Source: Jiangella alkaliphila | Lineage (GTDB): Bacteria; Actinomycetota; Actinomycetes; Jiangellales; Jiangellaceae | Direction of reading: 5' to 3' | Length of the DNA: 64,000 bases | Assembly: GCF_900105925.1 (NCBI RefSeq) | Contig: NZ_LT629791.1 | Span: 6,976,001 to 7,040,000, forward strand | Shown here: one piece after another, positions 56,601-64,000 of the stretch | How the letters are laid out: every line of letters starts with the position of its first letter | How positions within the stretch are numbered: position 1 is the stretch's first letter | Program-made: the position numbers and the translations under genes | The notes under the pieces: generated by a model | Told to the model about the DNA's origin: nothing | The model's input: the letters and a program-made list of their open reading frames with translations, nothing else | Database searches by the model: none

Positions 56601-57476
56601 CGCCTCGGTCAGGGTCTCGAGGGCGGCGTTCGCCAGGCGCCGCGTCTCGGCGCGGATCAGCCACGACTTCCCCATGCCGGGATCGCCCAGGACGACGATG
56701 CGCGGCTCGGCGTGCACGACCTCGGGCCAGGGCAGCGTCGGCGCGAGATTGTGGTCACCGGGCTGCTCGTACATGGTCGCGTCCACAGCAGTGTTCTCGC
56801 CGTCGGCCCGGCGCCGGACGGCGGAGGCGCGCCGCACCTGGGTCCGGACCGATACCGGCCGGGTCAGCTCGGTGACGTCGTGATGGCGGTGGAGGTGCCG
56901 GGGCAGGACCTGCGGATCCTCAGTCGCCGCGACGATGCCGCGCAGCAACCGCTCGACGTCGGCGCGCAGCTCGGCGCCTGAGAGCTCGGGCAATCGGTCC
57001 GGCCGCGTGTTGGTGACCAGTACCGACAGCAGCTGCATGGTCAATCGGCTCTGCAGGTCAGCGGCGCGCATGACCTCGTCGACGAGGACGTCGGGGAGGA
57101 TCTGGACGAAGCGGTCGACGTCGATGTCGGCCCGGAGCGCGTCGAGGTCGGCGTCGCCGGCGGTGATCGCCGCGCGCAGGTGCTCGTCGAGGCCGGCCCG
57201 CGCACGCTCGTCACCGAACGAATCCAGCGACGAGGTCAGGATCCGCGCCGCGTCGCCACGGAAGGCCTCGGCGAGGTCGCGGGCCAGCCGCTTACGGTCG
57301 ATGGTCGCGCCCGGCCGCACCGTGGCGTCGATCCCGCGTTCCAGGGTCCTCTCGACCACCTCGCGCAGCCGACCGGCATCGGTGTCGCGGCGCAGCCTGG
57401 CCCAAGCCTTGCCGGCGCCTGAGGCGACGATCGTCGCTGCCAGCTCGGACAGGACGGCGATGGTCACCGGATCCAT
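53634..57476 (-). CDS. NACHT-domain STAND NTPase with C-terminal HEAT repeats
   Basis: A 1,280-residue signal-transduction ATPase. Residues 1-235 are a helical N-terminal domain of the type found before bacterial NACHTs. The NACHT has Walker A GDPGMGKS (264-271), Walker B VILLDSWDEL (349-358), CVITSRLAGYV as sensor 1 and a C-terminal winged-helix/lid region (about 450-640; RNPLLLSLLCALAADG, HRTIGEYLVAREL). From about residue 660 to 1,260 are HEAT-like repeats (for instance DDEDPLVRREALDALTGVA, HPAKDVRSAALVAL), the likely sensor. Such proteins belong to the bacterial NACHT class, several members of which defend against phage. No separate effector domain is recognised, so the N-terminal domain may hold the activity. 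It is a solitary gene. Confidence 0.88.
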   Translation of the reverse strand: MDPVTIAVLSELAATIVASGAGKAWARLRRDTDAGRLREVVERTLERGIDATVRPGATIDRKRLARDLAEAFRGDAARILTSSLDSFGDERARAGLDEHLRAAITAGDADLDALRADIDVDRFVQILPDVLVDEVMRAADLQSRLTMQLLSVLVTNTRPDRLPELSGAELRADVERLLRGIVAATEDPQVLPRHLHRHHDVTELTRPVSVRTQVRRASAVRRRADGENTAVDATMYEQPGDHNLAPTLPWPEVVHAEPRIVVLGDPGMGKSWLIRAETRRLANAALETLTEADVPADLALPVMARCDELARADGDRIGEALAQVLGRRHRLAPSLRHWLADQVDSGSAVILLDSWDELRQGDDQNRVRDLLAGMLAPAADGTGGQRCVITSRLAGYVAPPLARPLAEVELRPFDPDDVEATVAGWRLPVEAEGRLRARLAQPASAEMARNPLLLSLLCALAADGEELPSVRWQLFERITDQYLRRDRARPATGGRDDQEVERYQRLSGVLAVHFATRDGGWADTMSVREMEDVLGSRPETAADAGAVVQMLAVESGLLTRVGGEVDAGSPYRFVHRTIGEYLVARELKERGQDDWLAAVDRHLWFDRDWVEVIPMLGGQLHDVRPLLDHLLGLPADALHLGLRTAARIVAERPDAAVPALAGQVDEIIARLLADQVKPGLSEPAVAALGVLAPVVSEAALRPVLDRLDSARVGQSHLAVALAGAARRDSVRRALLAVLDDTGRWTPSDVIEALGGVADHPDVRAALLTALATDDQMSRAEIVRALAGAVDHDDVREALLRCLTDRDRLVRDAAIDGLSRACDQQSVRRAMVTQLDGHPDAPTRTAVARAMAPVAAGRPDLVGALCRAARSDVDPLVRGTSAGALAGAIDDELVRQTLIEVARTDASVWPVDGALAALAGAVDHEDVHALFVEKLADTGAIVRVRVDSVLGDILVSAEAQARLLVLLHSDDPEVRFVAVRALGRVAEPAEYQAAFEERVRDDPDLDVRMAAARALTGTLNLEPRQERVLLIRLLSGGDAREWLPAARLMAEAGSLSVVGDAVAALLGADADAKVRRHAMRLATDDLERADVRAKYVGALDDEDPLVRREALDALTGVAEYEDVLAAMAARIRSSPHDNVRRGAAEALAVAADASTCRTMLGLLRDHPAKDVRSAALVALSGCLDDDEFCGVLLDQLTRTELSWEAERILRDRDGFWSPEQLGGRLAAVCAVLESAPFVTKVAAFEPLVDLTTKAYAHVPAGQRADVHRVLAELTEAVGTAS

Positions 57477-57539
57477 ACGACCTCCAGGCGTCGCGGCGCG
57501 ATCAACTGACGAGGGGCGGACAGACTACCGAGAGGCTGC

Positions 57540-58112
57540 TCAGTTCATCGAGGGGTCGGCGGGGAAGGTGGCCATCAGGGCCAGCCGGCCGCCCTGGCGG
57601 CGCAGGACGACGGGCCAGAGGTCCTGGGCGTCGGTGCGGAAGGCGTCGCCCGGCTCGGAGTCGACGACGAACCAGGAGCCCTCCTCGATCTCGCCCTCCA
57701 GCTGGTCCGGCGCCCAGCCGGCGTACCCGGCGAAGACCCGCATGGCCGTCACCGCGGGCTCGATGATCTCGGCCGGCGTGTCCAGGTCGACGACGCCGAG
57801 GCGGCCGCGGACCCGGCGAATGCCGAGCGGCTCGTCGTTGCCGCCGACGGCGACCAGCCCGAGCGCGCTGTCGAGGCTGACCGGGCCGCCCTGGAACACG
57901 ACGCCGGGCTCGGACACCACGGTCATCCAGCGGGGCAGGACGTCGCCCACCATGACCTCGGTCGGCTTGTTGACCATGACACCGAGCGCGCCGTCACCGT
58001 CGTGCGAGAGCATGAGGATGACGGCGCGGTCGAACGTCGAGCCGCGCAGCGAGGGCGCCGCGACGAGCAGTTTCCCGGTCAGCGCCACAGTGTTCATGCC
58101 CACGTGTTCCAT
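57540..58112 (-). CDS. YqgE/AlgH-family protein
   Basis: A 190-residue protein of the YqgE/AlgH (DUF179) family, function unresolved. Characteristic motifs are LTGKLLVAAPSL, FDRAVILMLSHDGDGALGVMVNKPT, VFQGGPVSLDSALGLV, FAGYAGWAPDQLEGEI and WFVV. The ATG at 58112 is used, but a second ATG at 58097 (MNTVALTGKL) may be the true start. It is 40 bp from the malic enzyme gene, in the same direction. Confidence 0.9.
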   Translation of the reverse strand: MEHVGMNTVALTGKLLVAAPSLRGSTFDRAVILMLSHDGDGALGVMVNKPTEVMVGDVLPRWMTVVSEPGVVFQGGPVSLDSALGLVAVGGNDEPLGIRRVRGRLGVVDLDTPAEIIEPAVTAMRVFAGYAGWAPDQLEGEIEEGSWFVVDSEPGDAFRTDAQDLWPVVLRRQGGRLALMATFPADPSMN

Positions 58113-58152
58113 CGTGCCCGGTCGGCCCCGCCCGCGTCACCGAGGCGGCGCA

Positions 58153-59586
<1,434 letters not shown>

Positions 59587-59798
59587 GGTGACCCTTCTTG
59601 GCGAGATGTGAGCAGGACCACCGTAGATGATTCCGCACCCTCCGGGCAGGGGCGGGCGGCTTGCCCCAACAACCCTTACTCCGGGGCGGCGACGGGGTAA
59701 GGGGTCGCCGCCGCACGGGTGTGCGCAGACGCCCGATGCCGCGGGTGCGCCCTCAGCACGACTCTCGGGAGTACGAGATCCACCCGAGGGAGGCCATC

Positions 59799-60014
59799 AT
59801 GATCGACAGCATCCGCGCCGAGATCGACTACCGGCAGGACCGGGTGCGGCGCGACGTCGCGGGCGCCCGGGGCGACACCGCGACAGACAAGGCCGAGGAC
59901 CGCCCGGCAGGCCGCCGGGGCGACGAGCGTCGCTCCGGCCGGTCCACCGGAGGGCGGGTCGAGCCGGCCCGGCCGGCCGTCCCTCGTCAGCGGGCGCACA
60001 GCGGCGTCCGCTGA
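59799..60014 (+). CDS. Small basic hypothetical protein
   Basis: A 71-residue Arg-rich protein (MIDSIRAEIDYRQDRVRRD... then a low-complexity Arg/Gly/Pro tail). The GAGGGAGG ribosome-binding site six bases before the ATG is one of the best in the window, which supports real translation. The N-terminal helix with alternating acidic and basic residues could be a dimerisation or RNA-binding segment. The family is not recognised. It lies 11 bases before the large LuxR-type regulator and may be its leader gene. Confidence 0.6.
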   Translation: MIDSIRAEIDYRQDRVRRDVAGARGDTATDKAEDRPAGRRGDERRSGRSTGGRVEPARPAVPRQRAHSGVR

Positions 60015-60025
60015 CGAGGCGCGAA

Positions 60026-63007
60026 ATGCTCAACGCGTTGTCAGAGGGGTATGCAAGCATCGGTCTCGTGCCCCGACTCGGAACCGGCGTCCCGTTCACC
60101 GCACGCAGCACCGAGTTCGCTCAGCTGCGTACGGCGCTCGACCGCGCCCGCGGGGGCACCGGCACCGCGGTGCTGGTCTCCGGCGACGCCGGCGTGGGCA
60201 AGAGCCGGCTGCTGACGGAGTTCACCGCCGAGGCCGAGGCCGCCGGCGTCCACGTGCTGCTGGGCCGCTGCGTCAGCGTCGGCGAGGCCGGGCTGCCGTA
60301 CCTGCCGTTCAAGGAGGTCGTCGAGCAGCTGCGCCGGCTGCGCCCCGACCTCGTCGACGCCCGGCCGGCGCTGTCGGGCCTGATCGGGCGCACCGCCTCC
60401 ACCGCGTCGCGGTCGGGTGAGGAGAACGACCTCGGGCAGTTGCAGCTGTTCGACGCCATGTTCACGGTGCTGGCCGAGCTGAGCGACGACGCGCCGGTGG
60501 TGCTCGCCATCGAGGACCTGCACTGGAGCGACGCGTCCAGCCGCGACCTGCTGTCGTTCCTGATCTCGCGGCTGTCCGGCCAGCGGCTGCTGGTGGTCGC
60601 CACGTACCGCTCCGACGACCTCCACCGCCAGCACCCGCTACGGCCGCTGCTCGCCGAGCTGGTCCGGCTGCCGGCCGTCGAGCGGCTCGACCTCGCCCCC
60701 TTCGCCCCGGCCGACGCGCTCGCGTTCGTCGAGTCGCTGGCCGACGGCGGCACCGACGCCGAGCTGCTGGCCGACGTCGCGGCTCGGTCCGAGGGCAACG
60801 CGTTCTTCGCCGAAGAGCTGGTCGCGGCCAGCGCCACCGGCTCGGCCGCCGGCATCCCCACCGCGCTGGCCGACGTGCTGCTGGCGCGGGTCGAGACGCT
60901 CAGCCAGGCCGCGCAGCGCGTCGCCGGCGCCATCTCCGTCACCGGGCGGCGCCACGTCCGGCACGCCGCGGTCCGCACCGTCGTCGACCTCCCCGACGAC
61001 GAGCTCGACGCCGCGCTGCGCGAGGCGCTGCAGCACCACATCCTCGTCACCGACGACCAGGGCGGCTACACGTTCCGGCACGCGCTGCTGCGCGAGGCCG
61101 TCTACGCCGACCTGCTGCCGGGTGAGCGGGTCAGGCTGCACGCCGCCTACGCGCGCCGCATCGTCGAGCTGAAGCAGGACGAGCTGTCCGGCGCGCTCGC
61201 CTACCACAGCCTGCGCAGCAACGACCTCCCCGCGGCGCTGGCCGCGTCGGTGAAGGCGGCCGACGACGCCATGCGCGTGGGCGCGCTCGCGGCCGAGCTG
61301 CGCCACGTCGAGCAGGCACTCGAGCTGTGGCCCGCGGTCGACGACGCCAAGGCCCACGCCGGCATCGACGAGCTGGCGCTCACCCGCAAGGCGGCCTACG
61401 TCGCCGGCGCGGCCGGGCACCCGGAGCGGGCGCTCGCCTACGCCCAGGCGGCCCTCGTCCTGGGCGACCACGACCCCGACCCCGTCACCCGCGCCGACGT
61501 CCGCCGCCAGCTCACCGAGACGCTGCTGGCCACCAACCGCTGGACCGAGGCCGGGCAGACCATCGACGACGCCTGGGCGCTGGTCGAGCCCGAGCCGCCC
61601 AGCCGCACCCGCGCCTGGGTGCTGGCGCTGCGGGCCCGCACCCGGGTCGGCACCGAGGCGGAGCTGTCGCGCTCGTCCGCCGAGCAGGCCATCGCCGACG
61701 CCCGGGCCAGCGGCAGCGTCAGCGCCGAGTCCGACGCACTCATCACGCTCGCCTTCGACGACCTTCGCTCCGGCGCCGTCGAGGACGCCTGCGCGCTGTT
61801 CGAGCAGGCCAGGCAGAACGCCATCCGGGTCGGTGCGGCCAACGTCGAGCTGCGGGCCTCCTTCAATCTCGTCACCACCCGGTACGAGCAGGGGCTGCTC
61901 GACGACGCCGTCGCCATCGCCGACGCCGGTGTCGCACGCGCCGTCGAGCTGGGCGTCACCTGGAGCATGTACGGCCTGGAACTGCGCTGGCTGGGTGCCA
62001 TGGTCCACTACGCGCACGGCAGCTGGGACGAAGCGCTCGCGGGCGCCAGCCCGCCCGGCGAACAGGTCTCCGACACCATCACCGCGCTGCTCGCGGCGTC
62101 GGCGGCCATCATCAAGGTCGGCCGGGGCCGGTTCGCCGAGGCGCAGCGCGACCTCGCGCGCATCCGGCAGGAGTGGCACCGCGACAGCCAGATCGCCCAG
62201 CTGTCCGGCGTCGCGGGCATCGAGATGGCCGGCTGGCAGGGCCGCCACGACGACGCCGTCCGGTTCGCCGACGAGGCCATCGCCTCCATGCGCAAGGGCG
62301 ACGACGACCGCTGGCCACTGGGCAGCATCCGGCTGGCGGTGCTGGCGCTCGGCTCGCTGGCCGACGTCGCGCGCCGGGCCCGGCTCGAGCACCACGCCGA
62401 GGCCGAGGCGGCCGCCGTCGCCGAAGGACAGCGGTTCGGCGAGCTCGCCCGGCTCACCGCCCAGCGCGGCATCCCCCGCACCGACCAGCTCGGCCCCGAG
62501 GGCCTGGCCTGGCTGGCCCGCCTCGACGCCGAGGAGTCCCGGCTGGCCGGCGGCACCGACCCCGCTCCGTGGCGCGCGGTCGTCGAGGCGTTCGGCTACG
62601 GCGAGGTCTACCCCGTCGCGCTGGGCCGCTGGCGGCTGGCCGAGGCGCTCATCGCGACCGGCGACCGCGACGCCGCCACCGCCGAGCTGGCCGCCGCGCT
62701 CGAGACCGCCGACCGGCTGGGCGCCGAGCCGCTGGCCGCCGGCGTCCGCGACCTCGCCCGGCGCGCCCACCTCGCGCTGCCCGGCGCCGCGTTGCCGGCC
62801 AGCGGGCTACTGACGCCGCGCGAACTGGCCGTGCTCGAGCTGGTGGCCCGCGGCTACACCAACCGCAAGGTCGGCGAAGAGCTGTTCATCAGCGAGAAGA
62901 CGGTCAGCGTGCACCTGTCGCGGGTCATGACGAAGCTCGGCGCCGCCAGCCGCACCGAGGCCGTCTCGATCGCGCACCAGCGCGGCCTGCTCGCCGACGC
63001 CGGCTGA
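60026..63007 (+). CDS. LuxR-type STAND regulator (LAL-like) with AAA ATPase and TPR domains
   Basis: A 993-residue regulator of the large ATP-binding LuxR class. The AAA_16 ATPase (about residues 15-260) has Walker A VSGDAGVGKSRLLTEF near 52 and Walker B VVLAIEDLHWSD. The middle (about 350-880) is helical and TPR-like (ELRHVEQALELWPAV, YAQAALVLGD). The C-terminal LuxR helix-turn-helix (about 925-985) contains LTPRELAVLELVARGYTNRKVGEELFIS and KTVSVHLSRVMTKL. Such proteins activate carbohydrate or antibiotic genes on binding a ligand such as maltotriose. The target is unknown. ATG 60026 follows GAGG at six bases. Confidence 0.9.
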   Translation: MLNALSEGYASIGLVPRLGTGVPFTARSTEFAQLRTALDRARGGTGTAVLVSGDAGVGKSRLLTEFTAEAEAAGVHVLLGRCVSVGEAGLPYLPFKEVVEQLRRLRPDLVDARPALSGLIGRTASTASRSGEENDLGQLQLFDAMFTVLAELSDDAPVVLAIEDLHWSDASSRDLLSFLISRLSGQRLLVVATYRSDDLHRQHPLRPLLAELVRLPAVERLDLAPFAPADALAFVESLADGGTDAELLADVAARSEGNAFFAEELVAASATGSAAGIPTALADVLLARVETLSQAAQRVAGAISVTGRRHVRHAAVRTVVDLPDDELDAALREALQHHILVTDDQGGYTFRHALLREAVYADLLPGERVRLHAAYARRIVELKQDELSGALAYHSLRSNDLPAALAASVKAADDAMRVGALAAELRHVEQALELWPAVDDAKAHAGIDELALTRKAAYVAGAAGHPERALAYAQAALVLGDHDPDPVTRADVRRQLTETLLATNRWTEAGQTIDDAWALVEPEPPSRTRAWVLALRARTRVGTEAELSRSSAEQAIADARASGSVSAESDALITLAFDDLRSGAVEDACALFEQARQNAIRVGAANVELRASFNLVTTRYEQGLLDDAVAIADAGVARAVELGVTWSMYGLELRWLGAMVHYAHGSWDEALAGASPPGEQVSDTITALLAASAAIIKVGRGRFAEAQRDLARIRQEWHRDSQIAQLSGVAGIEMAGWQGRHDDAVRFADEAIASMRKGDDDRWPLGSIRLAVLALGSLADVARRARLEHHAEAEAAAVAEGQRFGELARLTAQRGIPRTDQLGPEGLAWLARLDAEESRLAGGTDPAPWRAVVEAFGYGEVYPVALGRWRLAEALIATGDRDAATAELAAALETADRLGAEPLAAGVRDLARRAHLALPGAALPASGLLTPRELAVLELVARGYTNRKVGEELFISEKTVSVHLSRVMTKLGAASRTEAVSIAHQRGLLADAG

Positions 63008-63014
63008 GCGACCG

Positions 63015-63536
63015 TCACACGGCGGCCTCGTCGCGCCGGGCGAGGATCGCGTCGACCGTCTGCTCCGGCGTCAGGTCCGACGTGTCCAGCCACAGGCCCA
63101 GGCGCGGCGTCTCGGTGCGCAGCGACGTGTCGAGGTCGGCCACCGTCCAGGCGCCGTAGCCGGTCTTGCCCCGGCCGGCCTCCCGTGCCGCGACGGCGTC
63201 CGGGCTCGGCGCCAGCACGACGACGTGCAGCGGCCTGGTGCGCACCAGCTGTACGTACTCCGCGAGCACCGGGCCGATCACGACGTCCTGCACGACGGCG
63301 GTGAACCCGGCGGCCGCGTACTCGTCGGCGACGCCGGCCGCGATGCGGTAGCGCAGCCGCAGCTGCGCCATCCCCTCCTCGCTACCGGGGACGGGTTCGG
63401 CCCGGCCGGACACGATCGCCCGGCGGAAGGTGTCGCCGCGCACGTGCGCCGCCTTCGGCAGCCGTTCGGCCAGAGCTTGGGCGACGGTCGACTTGCCGGC
63501 CGCCATGATGCCGGTGATCAGGTAGACGCTGGACAC
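63015..63536 (-). CDS. P-loop kinase (zeta/chloramphenicol-phosphotransferase-like)
   Basis: A 173-residue AAA_33-type ATPase. The Walker A loop is GIMAAGKSTVAQ at residues 9-20, and the DTFRRAI segment after the first strand is the substrate-binding type of small-molecule kinases. The segment VVVLAPSPDAVAAREAGRGKTGYG is the lid. Members of this group phosphorylate various antibiotics, sugars or nucleosides; the substrate is open. Translation starts at a GTG. It converges on the LuxR-type gene with a seven-base spacer. A second, unrelated P-loop kinase of this type is at 2845-3420. Confidence 0.85.
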   Translation of the reverse strand: MSSVYLITGIMAAGKSTVAQALAERLPKAAHVRGDTFRRAIVSGRAEPVPGSEEGMAQLRLRYRIAAGVADEYAAAGFTAVVQDVVIGPVLAEYVQLVRTRPLHVVVLAPSPDAVAAREAGRGKTGYGAWTVADLDTSLRTETPRLGLWLDTSDLTPEQTVDAILARRDEAAV

Positions 63537-64000
63537 GGGCGGCCACTCTGCCAGGCCCGCGCCCGCCCGTCACCGGGATTTCGCCCACCCGGACGAGCCT
63601 GGCCGTGCGCCGGCGGCGTGCGGACGTTCGCCGTCCCCCTGCTGCCCACTTTCTTAGCCGCGCACCCGCGCCTCAAGCGGACTATGGGGCGCTTCGCGCC
63701 GGCGACGACCGCTTGACCCGCGGGTCCGCGGTCTAAGTGCGGGCAGCTATCAGGGGACGGGGAAGAACCGGGCACACCTCGATCTCGGTAAGCAGTCGTC
63801 TCGGCCGCCGGATACTCAAAGAACCGACCGATACTCGAATTTCCGGCGAGTGGAGCCCAGATCAGGCCCGCATCCACCGGAAATTCGAGTATCCGCCAGT
63901 TTCACCAGCACGACGGTGTGACCTCACCCGTCACCGATACACCTCACCCGCCGAAAGACCGCACCCCGCACCGATCCGGCCACCATCCGGTCCACACACG
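63537..64000. other. Intergenic end region with hairpins, no convincing gene
   Basis: No ORF here has a recognisable product or a good ribosome-binding site; a minus-strand ORF (63518-63877) is of low quality. Two inverted repeats stand out. The first is GACCGC..GACCC..GGGTC..GCGGTC at 63707-63733, a compact terminator-like stem. The second is a perfect 17-bp pair at 63830-63846 and 63877-63893 (GATACTCGAATTTCCGG and its inverse) around 30 bases. CGGATACTC at 63809-63817 repeats its outer part. They may be regulatory sites for a gene beyond the window, or a small mobile repeat. Confidence 0.5.

Noticed and set aside
59673-59703. CCCTTAC/GTAAGGG hairpin upstream of the small basic protein as a riboswitch or terminator
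   Set aside because: Only a 7-bp stem with a 17-nt loop; too weak to call separately.
63518-63877. Minus-strand ORF of 119 codons at the window end
   Set aside because: No ribosome-binding site, no recognisable domain, and it overlaps the 5' end of the kinase gene in another frame.

Overview
The window is very GC-rich, uses many GTG starts and abutting ATGA/GTGA gene junctions, and carries genes typical of high-GC Gram-positive bacteria: an AfsR-like SARP regulator, a RamB-like regulator beside isocitrate lyase, a DUF3039 protein, a SecA2-like ATPase and Tat-exported glycosidases. It is chromosomal DNA of a soil-type actinomycete (Actinomycetota). The genus cannot be fixed from the sequence alone. 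No rRNA, tRNA or CRISPR array was seen.

Layout. 1-1754: NAD salvage (pncB fragment, pncA). 1755-4259: HxlR regulator with a divergent NAD(P)-binding protein, a P-loop kinase and a HAD phosphatase, closed by a perfect 33-bp hairpin. 4256-8089: two-component system divergent from an ABC transporter. 8209-11654: AfsR-like SARP/NB-ARC/TPR regulator, then a small lipoprotein preceded by a direct repeat with 11-bp period. 11703-11867: a 165-bp MITE-like element. 11866-20082: secreted and membrane proteins (NHL-repeat protein, lipoprotein, and a ThuA/sugar dehydrogenase/TIM-barrel fusion under LacI-type operators). 20218-23582: homogentisate branch of tyrosine catabolism (hmgA, an unknown gene coupled to fahA, fahA). 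23575-26418: an AbiEi/DUF559-like gene between two copies of a hairpin repeat, each copy invaded by a different mobile element. 26427-27763: CDF metal exporter with ArsR regulator. 27804-33912: M1 peptidase, SecA2-like ATPase, hypothetical gene, hppD and an Lrp regulator. 33913-37887: FAD monooxygenase and two related membrane-anchored proteins. 37903-40662: IclR regulator and the dhaKLM dihydroxyacetone kinase operon. 40847-43756: exported GH127 arabinofuranosidase. 43821-46668: aceA and ramB-like pair. 46729-48421: structured leader and an exported amidase. 48500-53619: helicase, MFS exporter, DUF3039 protein, calpain-like protease and a small partner. 53634-57476: NACHT-HEAT STAND protein. 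57540-63536: YqgE protein, malic enzyme, small basic protein, LuxR-type STAND regulator and a P-loop kinase. The last ~460 bp hold no convincing gene but contain hairpins.

How parts work together. hppD (32117-33325) and hmgA/fahA (20218-23582) make consecutive steps of tyrosine degradation, in two clusters about 9 kb apart. aceA, malic enzyme and dhaKLM belong to acetate, C4 and triose metabolism. Two exported sugar-active proteins (16783-20082 and 40847-43756) have LacI-type operators and share a C-terminal-type module of about 65 residues.

The most unusual feature is a family of intergenic palindromes built on an ATGATCAT core (8101, 23575, 24818/26418, 33908, 40671, 48433). They lie just after genes, sometimes supply stop codons, and two copies have been hit by insertions within a few bases of the same loop position.
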